From Pipra filicauda (Eukaryota > Chordata > Aves > Passeriformes > Pipridae): 64,000 nt of DNA. The stretch is taken from the NCBI RefSeq assembly GCF_003945595.2, contig NW_024104366.1, positions 186,001 to 250,000 of the forward strand. The letters are read 5' to 3'. This document shows positions 24,201-38,540 of this stretch, piece by piece (within the stretch, counting starts at the first letter, position 1; the number at the start of each line of letters is the position of its first letter). The notes beneath the pieces were generated by a model. It did not search any database, was not told the DNA's origin, and saw only the letters and a list, made by a program, of their open reading frames with translations. The position numbers were made by a program, and so were the translations under genes.

Positions 24201-27200
24201 TTTTTGAAAAGTAAACTGGGATTAAAATGTATGTTGTTAGATAGGATTCTTTTTGGTCTTGTTTAAACCTTTAATTTTAGGTCTGAACACAGTGACTATC
24301 TTGACCCCAAGCAAGGCCATGCCAAAGTTTCTTGTACTCAGAATATTATTTAGTCCATCTATTGTGATAAATTTAAGTCAGGACAACCTCAGAAGGACAT
24401 TGAATATGACCTTGTAATGGTAGGTCATTAAGTAATTATTTTCTGAAAATAAAACACACTGGCATCTGTTAAATTTACTCCAACCTTTTTTACAACACCA
24501 TGGTTACAATTTAAAGTAGTAAAGCATTATGTTAACCCAAGAAGAACATGACCTGAGTGTACCCAGTAAATTCTGGTAAGATAGCACTGGTTAAGACCCC
24601 ACCACAGATGACCTGCATACTTCTTATTTCTAGAGAAGTCACCCAAATAAAATAAATCACTCAATGCAATACTTCTTTGCACATACCGCTCATCTGTACG
24701 GAGTGACTGGAGAAAAGGATGTTCTCCCATGAGTCACAGAGGCAAAGAACTTGAAGGGGAGAATTTGTTCTAGCTAAGAAAGTCTAATGGTGAACACTAT
24801 TCTTAAGGAAAGTTGTTGATTACATACAAAGCATATCACATTAGGTATCGGATCTTAGCAGATCTCTAGAGTAGTACTTTTACGAGGTTTAAGAATCCCT
24901 CTCTCACATATGACAGTTGCCAGTCTTGAGGGACTTTTCTGCAAAGTACACAGCAGTATTCGGGACTTGCAGCATTTCCTTGTTAAAACAGAGGACACAA
25001 AGGGATAATGCAAAAATTGAAAAGAAAAAATTATCGTTATAAGTGCATTTCCCAGAATCCCTGTTTGCAGGTACAGAGGGCTCTTGTATTAATTTTGTGG
25101 TAATTATTTTCAATGCAGACCTATGTATCACTGACTGAAACACAAGTTCAGGAGCTTTACTGATTAATGACTGATTTTAGCATTTACCTGTGTGCTAAAG
25201 TGGAACTTTTCACAGACAGCTAACACTTTTTGTGAAACTCATTATTTCTTTACAGTTTGGGGAGAAAAATAATTATTTCATTAACAATTGAATCCTATCG
25301 CCTTTTACAGTACCCAAAGGCATGTTTCACTATGTTCTGAGGTATCTTTTTTTTCTGATGTATCTGTTTACTACATGTATATTGAATTACTCCCTGAACA
25401 ATAAATCAACCAATGTCTTGGATACAAAATGATTTTCTTCACACTAGATCTGGAATATGCAACTTTTTTTAGACAATCCCAAGAGTAACAGCTGGCTGAC
25501 GATTTAAGCAAGCCTGCAATATTAACCAGTGAGTGCAATCCAGACTCAGCTACCAGGGAAGAGGGATGCTTATGAACAACTGAAATATGTCTGTGGCACA
25601 GCATCACTGTTACAATTCTAGCAAATGATAAAAAGTCAAATTTCTTTCCTCAGCTGCAGTAGAGAAAGTGTTGATTCCAGCATCACATGCATATTACCAG
25701 CCTTCATGTCCACAAAATGCTTACTTTACTGAATCCAGTGCAGTTATGAAATGCATTTGGCCACTGGGAAGAATTCTATAAATCCTACAAAACTAACCAA
25801 TGTACCACTCTCCAGCTAACTCCTGTGGATGGGCTTGCATGCTTTTGTAAATATCACTGTGGGATTAGGACATCTATCAAAGCTATGATTTCTTTCCCGC
25901 GACGTTATATCTATTGTATACCAGGAGTTCTGCAGGTGCATGATTTATCCATCCTGTCATTAGCTACAATACCCTGCAAACAGTTTTTATTTTCTGCTGG
26001 AGAAACAAATACTCCTCCCATAAATTGTTTTACTGCTGATTGGGGAACAGGCTCCTGCTCCCTTGACAATAAAACAGCTTGCTTTCTCTGACCATGGAGT
26101 TATAATTTCCAGCACAAAAGTCTGAAGCTCAACATCACTTCTTATGGAATTAAATAATATAGGGAAAATTATAGCTCATTTTTCAGTATCAGACCTGAAC
26201 TCTTATTATCTCTTAAGTGCCAACACTTTTGATCACTTGAGGGACGTTACAGACAATATAGCCCCTAAAGATCCAACCAAGAAAACATAGAAGGATGAAG
26301 CAAGAGTCAGATAAATTGAACAGACAAAAAATTTTTTTAAATTAAAATAAAAACCCAATATGAATTTTTTTACTGGAATCAGGGGCTGTCAAATCTTTCA
26401 GTTGGGCTGAAAATGTTCAATGAACATTTTAAAAAACAAGGAAGCAAACTGAGCAAACTGGATAGCCAGAAAATTCAAAAATAAAAAGCAATTTCTTACT
26501 CAGTGAAATCATACTCAGGCCTTTCACTCAAATTAATTACTCATAGAACCACATATATTGTATATGACACACTTGAATGTGAAAAGGCTAATATCTTCTG
26601 GCTTTTCCAGTACTCAACTGATCCATTAGAAATGTAATAGTCAGTCAAACAATTCCATGACTTCAGTAGGACACATGAAAAATAAAAGAGAAAGCAGAAT
26701 GAACTACAAAGAGAAGAAGAAAATAAGAAATAAGATCTTTTCAAGACCAGCTCTCAGGGTACTCAAAATCAATTTCAACTGCCTCAGATATCTGTCAAGT
26801 ATCAAATACAGAACAGAGAAAAAAGCACACAGAGCTACAGAGTTGTCTAGAAAAGCTGCTTTTTTTTCCCTTAAGCTTTGGGCACTCATGTCGGAGAAGA
26901 GAGAGAGAGATGATAAACTTATTAGAAAGGATGAGCAAATTATAACTGGGAAGTTGACTATAAGCTATTTGAATTCAGTGCAGCAAGAACTGGTTTTCTA
27001 GGATATATCAATACAAGGTTACAGATTTCATTAAAACATAACTAAATCTCAATGAAAAATGACATTAGAATTCCCAACAGAAATACCTAAGAAATAGTAT
27101 GCTAAGGCACCAGAGCTTATGAGATTTTGCTGTGATTTGCTTTTATTCCCCCAGAAAAAAAAGAAGGCAATGAAAGGCTATTAAAATCCAAATAATTCTG

Positions 27201-27800
27201 TAGATTATTGATAATCCTATAGTCTAAACGAGTGTGAAGGAGACACAGGCATCAACAAACAAAAATACTAGTCAGTTAATGAAACAGTGAATATCTTAAC
27301 TGAAGCAATCAAGTAGCATGAGGTACACATGCTGAAGGTCTGATCACGCAAAGCTTCTCTGGCTTTGGTCAGCACAACATTTAAAATAATGGGACTACTC
27401 ATGACCTTAAACTAAACCATGAGTATAAGCAAACAGCTTTGTAGAAACTACTTCTTGAGTTAAGCACAGCTCTCTTGTGTGTCATTGTCTACTGCACATA
27501 AAGCACTATTGTGTGGCCAGGTAAAAAAGAAAAAAATGCCTTTAGATAATACCCCAAAAATGTTTCTAAATATATAAAAACACTTGTATTTTCAAGCATC
27601 AATGTGAATGAAAACAAGCAACCTTCTCCTAATAGTACCTTTCCTTCAAGCTATAAATCACTCCTTTTATTCTTACCAGCTAAAGATCATGAGTTTATGG
27701 GCTGACTTGCCTTTTGGCTGAGCCACAAGTGTTTCAGATTGGCATTCTGTACTCTATGAATTGGTAAACAAACCAAAATAACAACAACAAAATGCAAAAA
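21231..27800. other. Gene-free unique sequence
   Basis: AT-rich sequence with an A run at about 22093-22105, a T9G7 junction at 22743-22758 and short homopolymers. The 76-codon frame at 22308-22538 and the 114-codon frame at 26657-27001 are not recognisable and lack splice or promoter support. Confidence 0.55.
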
Positions 27801-27857
27801 TTTAGATTTTAGTAAGGTTTTACTAAATTTTACTAAATTTACTAGGTTTTACTGAAG
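27801..27857. repeat. Imperfect tandem repeat of about 10 bp (TTTTACTAAA-like)
   Basis: Four to five degenerate copies of a TTTTACTAAA-like unit are visible, with central copies (27828-27850) nearly identical. This is local slippage in AT-rich DNA. Confidence 0.75.
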
Positions 27858-30800
27858 CAATGAAAACTCACACAGGTCTGAAAGTAGCTTCAGTTTTCAT
27901 GAAAACTGCTGATAAAAAAATAACCTGAACACACTACACATGGATGGGCTCAAGGTGGAAAGCAAGGATCTTTTGAATCCTGTTGGAGGATGCTCAAATA
28001 AGAGAAGTCATTGACCCCTGAGAGAGGTAATCCAGTTGAAGCTCCTCAGAGCCTGGCGTGTGGAGCTTTACTTCTTCACTTAGGAAACACTGACAACGAG
28101 GAGAGTAACTCAGCGCAGCCCAGCCTAAGGTATTTTTTTGCCCCAGTGCACAATGGGATGAAGAAGATTCATATCTTTCCTACCGAGCTTCAACATCATA
28201 AACTTGACAGGCAAATAGGTGGAAGGAAATCTCTGCTTTTGTGTTTCTCCCTGCTGTAACCAAAAGTTCCTTTCATATCCCCAAATGTTTCTTGAAATGT
28301 TAGAATCCAGATTTTAAAATATAAGTACAGCAGTCATGTCCAGGCTGCAACAGACATGAGGAACAGAGACTGAGAACAAGAGAGAAGATGACCAGAAACC
28401 ACAGCAGAAGGCTCTGAGGATAAACAGATACTACTCTGTCTCACCTGTGTCTTCCGATTTGTGTTTTTGACCCTACATCTCAAAAAACTAAACATAAGAA
28501 TGAATACAGATGGAGATTTCTGTCACATTGTTCCCAGTTAGTTTAAAATCTCTGCTTCTCAAGTCAAATCCTTTCTAGGGTTGAAGACTGTGTTGAGGAT
28601 GGGTAGAATTCCTTACCATGCTGTAAGGACACTGGTTTAAAAATACTAGAGAATTAATAGCAAATTAAACTAATACAGTTACCATAGAAATTCCTTTAAA
28701 AGGCATATTTTGAATTTCATGTTTCTGTGTCAGCAGATAGTGTCTGCAGGTCTGTGCTTAGAATATACATATCAGGAAAATTTCCCATATAGCATATTCA
28801 GTCATACATTGTATTTCCTGATATGCATGGGTGTCATAACCTTATGGCAGAAACAGGAAAAAACAAGATTTGTTGAACAGAAGCTCAGAGCATTAGCTGT
28901 CCTATTCTACCCAAACAGTTCAGAATGACTAGTGGGAATATCTTTGAAGATTGCCAAGAGATATTTTTTCATTTCATTATTTTTTCATTTTAAAATACAT
29001 TTTAAAAACTCCAATCACCTAAAAGTATCTTCATGATTATTAAGCGCAACTTTCACTGTCTTGTGAACTGTTACAGAGATACTAAGAGAGAGAGTTAACA
29101 GATATGGATGTAAAAGAATCTCACCCACTATACTTGGAAAAAAAGGATGGTTTTTCACCTAAAGAGGAAAACTATTATTTGGAAGATCAAAAATCACCAT
29201 TACCTCTGTACTAGTCTTCTTATGTGACTGAAACGTTTCACAACTCTTTCTTGGTCTCTATAACAGAGATTTTACTGCTTCCTTTTTCTCACCCTTTGGG
29301 AGAATGTGTGATTCTTTCGTCCATTTAAACGTAACAGCAATGTCCCAAATCCCCAAATCAATCACCAATCACCCAATCATCAGAATCAAGTTTCTGGTCA
29401 ATTTTCAGGTATATAAAGAGTATGAAAGTTTATATAATTGGTAATAAACACAACAAAAGACACAGAGAGGCTTCTAGTAATTCACATACATATATGTAAG
29501 TATAATTAAGTGGAATAAAGATCAATACAGGCAGAACAACATAGAGGATATTTCCAATTTTGTTTAAATCTAACAGCAGACTAATTTTCGAGGAAGCTAA
29601 AATCAGAACCATGAATTAGGTGGATTTAAGAAAGCTAAAGTCATACAAAAGCAAAGATGGGGAAAGTCAATTTGAGGAGCAGAATCATAATAATAGGGCT
29701 CTGTTTCATCTCATTTATCTATGTGTATTTACATTTATACATCTATATCTATATTACATGAGGGGGAAATGTTATGAAGCTCTTCTTTAATTCATAGAGA
29801 TAAAAAACACCTTGTTACAACTTATTGAACATTCTTTTCAAATTATATACTTTAAAAGAAATATCTAGAAATGTTTCTTTAGGAGGAAAATGTAATTTTC
29901 ATTTTTTTTAACTGTCTGCTGCTGAGATTTTATGTAACATGAAAGAAGAAAGGCACAGGAAAAAAGATGATGGGCTAGATCTTAAAGACTGACGAAAAAA
30001 ATTACTGCTTATTCTAAAATCTAAAATCTAAAATATATCTATGTCCCTAACTGCTCTGATTTTAGAAATATCTGCTGTAGACTGTCATTATACCCAAAGT
30101 ATTTGCAGATACTGCTGCACAATGGAATAGTCAGACATAAACTGTCAAAATATTTGATGGTGTTATCAACCTGTTAACAAAATAAAAAATATGAAATGGA
30201 CACTGAATAGATCCAAGTGACACCATGATTTGAGATTACCAAACTTTTTTTCAACGCTCTTTTACTTTGGCCATGATATAGAAAAACACATATTTTCTAC
30301 TTAGACCTCCCTAATAAGAATTGTCAATTTAGATAGATCAAACTCATAGAACATACATTGGGGTTTTTTTGCCACTGCCTAAAATTCTGATTTGAGGCAG
30401 AAACATAGTATTTCATAATGAACTCTCTATAGAAAATATTAACTAATAAAAAACAATTTAATCAATATATGCAAAATTATGTTTTATTTAAAAAATTATT
30501 TTTAAGAAGCAGAAAATTTTACTCTAAACCCTAAATATTTTCTTATTTACTCAAATTGAAAAAAATATAGAGGAATATAGTTGCTATGAGAAGAATAGAA
30601 TTCAGTTATGGTAAGACAAATTTTAAGAACTTATTTCATGGATCACATCTAGCTGATCGAACAATAGCAAACTTACTAGATGAAGCAGTACGTATAGTGT
30701 TAATTTGTTTCTTTAACATCAGAATCATACAGTTTAACAAGATTCTGCTAAATACTCCTCTGCAAAAATTTGATAACTACAGGAAATGCCATTCAGGTTT

Positions 30801-32451
30801 TGGATGTCAATTTTTTTCTAGATGCTAAGGTCCCAGTGCACCAAGAACCTTAAGCATATGCATAGCTGTAAGCACAGGAGGAAGCTTACTGAAGCCCAGA
30901 GGATTTCTTATAGTAGTAGAATCATACAAAATATTTTCATTTGAAAGACTTAAATATCTAACAGAATTGATCCTGTGCGGAAGATAAAAACTCTATTTCT
31001 TTGCAAGAACAAAAAGATGCAGATTTAGATAAGAAAGGGGGGATTTTGTTGTTTATTTTAAAAGCATATAAATCTTGATGCAGGCTATACAAGATGGCTA
31101 GGAAGATTAATGCTCTCTGGGCAGCATATTTTACTCTTATTATTCACAGGACACCTTGCACCTTGTTCTGAAGCATTTAGCAATGGTTCATGGAACAAGA
31201 GATGTTTAATGGTCTTATATTGCCTTGCTGCATTGATCACTATGATACAACAATCAAAACCAGAGGGTGCATATGGCCGTATTTGATCTTTACAAGAGAA
31301 TTCCACTATGCTAATCTCTAAAACATAGTGTCAGATTATTCACTTCTCTCTCTTGTGTATTTCCTTACTTAAAAATAAATATATCAGTCAATACATATAC
31401 CAATATATCATGCAAAATTTCTGAACTTAAGTGAAGTCAATAGTGTTTGTAAGTGCTTAGTAGAACGCTACCTCTGTGCATACCAGGGTTGCAAATTGTG
31501 AGGAGACTTATTGACCTTTTTCATTTAATAAACTAATTTCTGGAAAAAACACACACATTCATTATGTGTCTCACTTCCTGGAGGAAATATTGGTGCATCT
31601 GAGGTCTGGAAACAGAAGATTCAATAACAGGAACAAACAGTTTGAGTATTTCACTGTCCTGCTTTTTCCGTCAGTATTCTACACAAGCATTCGTCTTACT
31701 GCTACTTACTTTCTATTAGGACTAAACTGTTCAAAAGATGAGTCATCCACTGTACTTTTAAAAAAATCCACACTTTTGCAAAAAAACGATGACAGAACAG
31801 AAAAGAATTGTTTGTGTATTCTCTACTCAAACACTTATATTTGACTTTAAAAGTCCAGGAATTTGCAAAGTATGTGTAAGTAGGCAACTTGCATATAGAT
31901 TTTCAATTGTGACCAGCTTCAGGCTATTCCTTAAAAATCTTGGCTATCCATGACTCTTCCATTCCGCTCCTTGCTTACTTCCACGCACTTCTTGTGAAAC
32001 TTCTTTGACTTCTCTTTATTTAGATATTGTTAATAGTTCATAGTTAGGTCAATATATGAAGAATCTCCACTTGAAAACTTGTACCCTCGTAGTTTGACTC
32101 TCAGGAAATAAACAGCAATTTAAAGTACAAGATTAAATGGGTAATAAAAGAGTTTGAGGTTTATAATGGCCAACTAAGCTTCAGTATCCAAATGCCTAGC
32201 ATGAAAGAATCTACTATTCTTAATTCCTTCTGATAAGAAGCACAGACATCTCCACTGATTTTAAGAGTTGATATAAACTTTACTGTTTTTTACTTGTCTT
32301 TTTTTTTTTTACTCTTCAATGTTCACTGAATTATGCTGAGATAGATATCCACGAATTTATAACATTTTTAAGAGAGACGGTGGATTTTTTTTTTACTAGA
32401 AAAACTTGAATGTATAGGTTGCAGTATAGTTTCCCAAGGGCACGCTTTGCA
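27858..32451. other. Gene-free unique sequence
   Basis: AT-rich sequence containing a small triple TCTAAAA repeat (30013-30032) and several A/T runs. Short frames such as 30586-30828 and 31566-31844 carry no recognisable domain. Confidence 0.55.
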
Positions 32452-32503
32452 TATTAATAATAATAAATTATTGTTATAAAATATAATTATTATTAAAAAT
32501 AAG
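32452..32503. repeat. AT-rich (AAT)n with inverted symmetry
   Basis: An ATTAATAATAATAAATTATT-like left half is followed by a TATAATTATTATTAAA right half, so the two halves can pair as an imperfect hairpin. The composition is almost purely A and T. Confidence 0.75.
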
Positions 32504-35500
32504 GCAAAACAGTCACAAGAATGTCCCAGATGGAAGGATGGGAGAAGTCAGCTGGGAAATGAGAATTCATGCTGAAGTCCCAAACATAAAAAGAGTTTCA
32601 AAGAGAAAGCCATCTGCAATACACCATTACATTCTTCATTGTCACAACAAAGCCCAGAACACGCTCTCAAACATGTTCTTGTAAGCACAGTCTATTAGCA
32701 TATTATATGAGTTTAGTATTTCCCTAGTAAAAGATCTCTTATGGCAATTTGGCAAACAGAAACACCCAGGGGTAGCCTTCTTTCCATTTAGTAATTGACA
32801 ACTTTCCTGATGAATGCACAATGTAGGGCTTTCCCTCTTACCAGTACAATTTAAAGTCTACAAAGAACAACATGTGTTTGTCACTATTTTTTCAAGTATC
32901 AGTAAAGAAAAAGGTGATAGTCGGGAAAAAAAAAATCCATAGATGACTAAACCTGGGTGAAAATCAGCAGAAAACCAGCCAGGAACATTTCCACACAGTG
33001 GAAGAGAGAGAAACACTATTCTTCCTTACTCATATCTACAAATAACATTAGGCAATACTGAGAGCTGTACAATCATGGGACACCCCACCCAACATTAACT
33101 ATTCAATAGATAAAAACCACTATAAGTCACTGTGAAAAATATAAGTTTCTTCTATTGAATATTCCCTAAAGGTCAGAAAAGGGCTAAGTCACTCTGAGTG
33201 TGTTATCAACAATACACGAGTTTCTCGCTTTTAATGCTACCCCAAACTAGGGAGAAACAGGAAGAGCTAATTAGAAGACCTACTTTTTTTACTTTTTCTT
33301 CTGAAGGGGTCTGATGCCAGCAGATGCTAAATCAATATTTTTTTCCTATTGTATCTAAGAGAGAAGGTTGTAAGTGGAGAACGCAGTTCAGTTCCTAAAT
33401 AAATATTCACACTGTAGTTCCACATTTCTACCCCAGAATGAGAAAGGTCAGATCATGTGGAGATAGATCTGCAGGGGAAGGGGTGGAGCAAACCACTGAA
33501 AGGACAGCTAGGAGAGCTACAGCTATGTTGTGTAGTACAGAAAGCGGAAAGATCACACAATGAAGCACTTTGACTTCTTGCCAGGTATACCCTGTGAAAT
33601 GAATTTTGAAATAAAGTTTTAAATTACAGATGGCTTTTCCAAGCCATTGCTGGCATGAGCACTACTGTGGAAAAGCTGTGACACCAGCAATTAGGGATAG
33701 CAGAGTCTGAGATATTAGGGAAAACTTGTCAAGCAGAACTTAAAATATCCAAATATTTCTCCAAAATATTCACCAAAAGAAGAAATAGAAATAGCTTTGG
33801 CTTGGCTTGCCTATAAGTTTGCACCTTCTGGAATTTTTTTTAAATATTCACAGATACTAGTTCAGAACTTTTATAAACATAATGCTAATTCACATTAAAA
33901 GCATTAGGAAGAGGGAAGCTAAAGATAGAGTTCTTTTAAAATACAGCATGTGGTGTGCCAGCCACACAGCCCTACGAATTTTATGTTTGTCCTATCTGTC
34001 CAAGCAAAACACATTGTGAGCATCTAAGCGAAGCTCCTTGAATCCTCCACTTAATATTTTCAAGGAATGCAGATGAAAGAGTATTTGCCAAAAAAATTAA
34101 GTTGATGAAAAGAAAGCATACACTTTCAGTGAGCAACAAATAAGGCAAAATACTTCAGTCCTGTCTTAAATGATCCTTATTACTTATTACTAACCATTCA
34201 TCAGGAAAATATCCCAACCAGTAATTAACATTTTAAAACCTCAGGTAATGTCTGTACAAGTGCTACCAGAAGTGACCACTGCAATGAAAAGTGTATATAA
34301 TTTAGCCAGGAAACCTTGAAAATTGCTAAAGAAGAGATGCATTGAATAAATAATTTCCTGGTACTTAATAGAAAATTATGGGTTTTTCCTAAATACAGAT
34401 CATTCACCAGCTAACAAGCCTGTTTTAAAGTGGGGCAGAAGCAGTTCTACAGTCTCCAACACTGGACTCTACTGACAAAAATTATTTGTTACTCTTTAAC
34501 TCCCAACAGAAGACACAGAAGGTATTAAATGTAAATGCAAACAACTGGGCTGGCTCCTGTTTCCACAGGGTGAAGGAAAAATTGCCATTGGCACAGTTTC
34601 AAGAAGGATTTATTTCTAAAAATATAATCCTAATGTACAGTACCCCTCTAATGGCTCCACCAAGCTGCTTCTCACTGTCCCCAGCTCCTTAGTCAAGTCT
34701 TCTAGGAAAAAGTAGTGGAAGAAAAGATGTCCAAACACATGCTCTGGCTAACACAAGGTTAAAATCACATAGTTCCAATTTGCTGCAGGAACTATTTCAG
34801 GTCTGAGAAAATCTCACAGCACACAGACTTTGCCTTTTACTTCTCCTGCTGGGTCTAGCTAAGGATCGAGCCCCATAGCTGAATTTAGAGTATCCTTAAA
34901 GTTTGTGGATCACAAATTGTAACAGATGTCCCTGCTGTGCAGGGAGTTTTGTTTAAAGGTCCATCTGCCTGCAGACTGAAATCTGGGATTCTTTGTTTGC
35001 ATCCTGCAAAACCAGATCTTTCAGACCAGTCACCATAAAAATGCAGGGATTTTTCTGAGGGGTATGGAAGATCAATATGTTGCATATGTTTGTTCCTCTA
35101 AAAAGAGAAGTAGCTGAGATTGTTTCAGGGTTTGGCAGGACACAGTCTTATTCATGTCAATGCTGCTTTCACAGAATTGGCTGCTTGCTTCAGGAAGGAA
35201 ATGGATATAAACACCTCTGGCTTTTTTATTTAAAGTCCATGTAACAGACTTCAGTGCTCTACAGGTCTGAGGGTGTGGGGAGGGAAAGAGTCACCTGTGC
35301 ACAGCAGGATGGGGTATATGGGCCAGGCAGTGGAATACAGGGTCCAGACTATGGTCATTTAGAGGAGAAAGGCACAGAGACTAGAGCACTGGTATACTTA
35401 TAAAAATTATTTAGATGTGTAGCCAAAATCTGAGTAAAAAGGAGACAGGACAATGAAATGACAGATGAAATTAGAATGGAAGAGATGTGAGAGACTATGA

Positions 35501-35680
35501 AGGACTGAAAATCAGGATATGGGAAGAGAAAGTAACAGAAAGGGGACAAGTGAAAAGAGAAGGAAAAAGTATTTAGTATGCAATTAGATTTCATGCGGGG
35601 AAGCACTCAATTCCTTCCTCTGTCCATCTTACAATACCACTTTTCAGAAGAAATTCTCCACACTTCCCTCAGCATACAAA
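32504..35680. other. Gene-free unique sequence
   Basis: No gene or repeat family recognised. Ordinary AT-rich sequence with scattered short frames (34486-34692, 34885-35085). Confidence 0.55.
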
Positions 35681-35699
35681 GGGGGAGGGTGGGTGGGGG
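35681..35699 (+). other. G-quadruplex motif with one-base loops
   Basis: Four guanine tracts of 5, 3, 3 and 5 bases are separated by single bases (A, T, T). This layout is the most stable class of parallel G-quadruplex known from biophysical studies. It stands alone in AT-rich surroundings, with no CpG island or promoter features beside it. Confidence 0.85.
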
Positions 35700-37999
35700 A
35701 AGGCCTTCTTCAGCCTCATCAGGCTCCTTTGCTCTTTTCCAGGTTCTTCCATTAGATCACTAATCATATTTTGGTTTTGGATGAGAAACTTGCAAGAGTG
35801 AACGGAATACTTCCATTTGAGCAGAGCCAAACCCAGCTCTAGGGGTTTTCTGAGTAGGCACTCACCATACCCTTGGGAGAAGAGGCTCCAGTGTCCTTCC
35901 TTGCTTTCCTCAGCTCATTTTCAGCCCAGCAACTCTGTATTTCTTTACAGAAGCAGCACCTCACTGGCTCTACATTCTTCAGCCACCATCAACTTCCAGT
36001 GGACCAACTTCCCTCCTGCTCATCCTCTAATAGTATGAGGATATCTCCTCCTCATAATTTTAGTTTTCCTATTCACAGTTCATCTCCTTGGTGACCAACA
36101 TGCAGGCCCAAAGCTTAAGAAGGGACTGTACAGACAGACAAAAAATCGTTCAAGTTGTCCAAACAATCTCAAGTGTTGTCTATGCTTAGCTCAGACCTTC
36201 GTAAAAAAGTCCTTATTGGCCTTCCTTTGACTTCTCTACCAAATCACACATAACCTCTTCTTTGTAGCCAATTTCCTTCCTCCTGGTTCAGGTCCTGCAT
36301 ACACAACTGTGTCCAACACAGGCAAGCCTCTCTGTTTCTATCCCTTGTCCAAGCTGAGAAATGATACCTCCAGATGTGAAGCCATAAATGATACAGCAAT
36401 TTCATAAAATTAACCCTAATTCACAAGTTATAACAACATCTGCTTACTTGAAATTAGTTGCAAGTGTCTTTGTGTCTTCAGTTCTTTACTATTTTAGAAT
36501 GGTGCATTTCACCTCTGCATAGCAGCCAAAGGAAATTAAAGAGTATATCTTTCAACCATTTCAGAAAACATTCAGTGATGGGAAATACATTTTTTCAGAC
36601 ATTTACAGTAAATCTTTGCCATTGTTTTATAAACTGGCATCCTGTTCACCACTTTAGAGGTAGTTTATTAAACAACTCAGAAAATTAACAGTATTACACA
36701 CCTGTTAAGATGGGTAATGCTATTCTTCAGCAGCAGATTTTTTTTCAGATACATTTATATATTGAAAACTATGAATTAGTTATTTTTGTATTTAAATCTT
36801 TGTAAAGGCAGAAGGTACTGGTCATAATACCACAATATGGCTACACATAGTATTCTCCTGCAGAAGTATCATAGGTTCAATGTTTTCTGCATAAAGTATT
36901 ACTTTATTTTTATGGAATGCTTTTATATTTTATCAGAAATTAGATGTCCATGGTTTTTTATTACTGGCAGAATTTGAAAGAGGGACAAGTCAAGTCTTCA
37001 GCATGGCATTCCTAGTTTTCACATATCAATGAAATGTTCTGTACCTCCTTTCCAGGTTTATTCTGTCTATTTTTGCACTGTCTTCTTGTTCACTTTTGAA
37101 AGAAATGGATGTTTTCTAATTTCTTGAAAATTTCCCCTTTTTTTCATATTAGACAATTAAGTCTTTAAGTTTCACATTAGATTCCTGTATATAGTCTCAA
37201 AATTTGTTACAAGACTTCTTACATGACCCCATCAAGTGACAGATGTATTCTTTGTTCTTCTGCTTCAAGTGTCTGTTCAATCTATTTGCTTTTAACTACT
37301 GTTGTTTGCCCAACAAGATCTTTCACTGCCTATCTGTGACTGCTCCTCCTAAACTGACAGCAAAACTGGGCTTGGAGAATTTTTAATGGGCATTCTGTAC
37401 TACTGATAGCTAGAGAGCAGTTCAGCCCTCTTTCCAAGGAAAGACTCCTCAGGCACAGAGCTGTCTTTAATTGTTTCCATAGTCATTCAGTGTGTCCAAG
37501 ATCCAAAAGCTGTCATACAACTCCATTTCCCATTTATACTATTGGGTGACAGGCATGCTGAAATAGGGTCAGATTTTCAAATAAGGAAATTATTTTTTTC
37601 CCCCAAAATAGAACATGCACACAAAAGCAGACAAAGAGAATGCATGCTGAAGACGAAAATGAATTAGCTTCACTCCACTAAAAGAAACCAATAAATGCTT
37701 TTACAACAACAGTGAAAAGCTGACTAGGGTCTGAACTTGCTCTCACTAATGTCAGTAACAGTTTGATTCAATGGGAGCAAAGTAAATCCCATTAGAGCCT
37801 TTTACAAAAAAATCCTAATAAAAGCAGACACTACAAAGTAAAGGCCCTGTTCAGCCCTCGCTTACACCATAGCCATTGTAAAGTCACACCATCATAGCTG
37901 GGGTCCGCATTGAGAGCTGGAGCATTTCAGTCCTACACTTACCACATCACAGAAAGCCGAAAGGAGATGCTGTACCAAAGTGAGAATTGCAAGTCTCTC
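35700..37999. other. Gene-free unique sequence
   Basis: No supported gene. Overlapping frames near 35817-36094 are in different phases and unrecognised. The sequence around 35850-36060 is mildly pyrimidine-rich on the plus strand. Confidence 0.55.
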
Positions 38000-38540
38000 C
38001 TGGCCACAGATTTAATACACTATTGTTAGGTTTACATAAGATCTGGCTGGGTCCAAAACGTGCATTACCCGACACTCGTGCTGCCTGATTTATGCTGTCC
38101 TATTTGGCTGGTAAAAGAATCAAACTGGTGACTGGTTTTGAATGAAGGTAATTAGGGTGGTTGATTGGTTTTGTAATTTGGAGAACACTACTCCAGAGTA
38201 TAAGTCAATTGTGTAGAACGATCCAGGTCTTTAATCACTGGTTTCCCTGTGCAAAGAGCTGATGCTTTACATCATCTGAAATTTATACGTTATAATCAAT
38301 TCCATTCTCCCCATTACCCCCCCTTATTGCTTCCTCACCTGCCCTGCACCTGGCAAAACCATAACATTTTACCGGAGAAACAGTTAACTATAGAGTGGCC
38401 AATTACATTTCAAAGGTGTACCCGAATTTAATTTACAAGGTCAACCAAGTATGTGGGGGTAATTACCTTTACAGAGCATCTGACAGCTGTTGTGATATAG
38501 CAGTCCAATACTTCCTGCTAGAAATCTGTCAGGAAGAACT
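38000..38540. promoter_or_regulatory. Candidate conserved non-coding element (enhancer-like)
   Basis: About 540 bases of high-complexity sequence free of transposon or simple-repeat signature. Visible motifs include homeodomain-type TAATTA/GTAATTA cores (near 38148 and 38459), a pair of CACCTG E2-boxes at 38336-38341 and 38347-38352 whose starts are 11 bases apart, and a CAGCTG E-box near 38485. Spaced CACCT pairs are the preferred target of ZEB1/ZEB2 proteins. The block also retains several CpGs (ACGTGC, CCCGAC, ACCGGA, CCCGAA) that neutral sequence in this window mostly lacks. Conservation itself could not be tested. Confidence 0.35.

Noticed and set aside
33100..33161. 10-bp perfect inverted repeat (TATTCAATAG arms)
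   Set aside because: Arms of 10 bp at about 40-50 bases spacing are expected a few times by chance in a window of this size, and the sequence is AT-rich.
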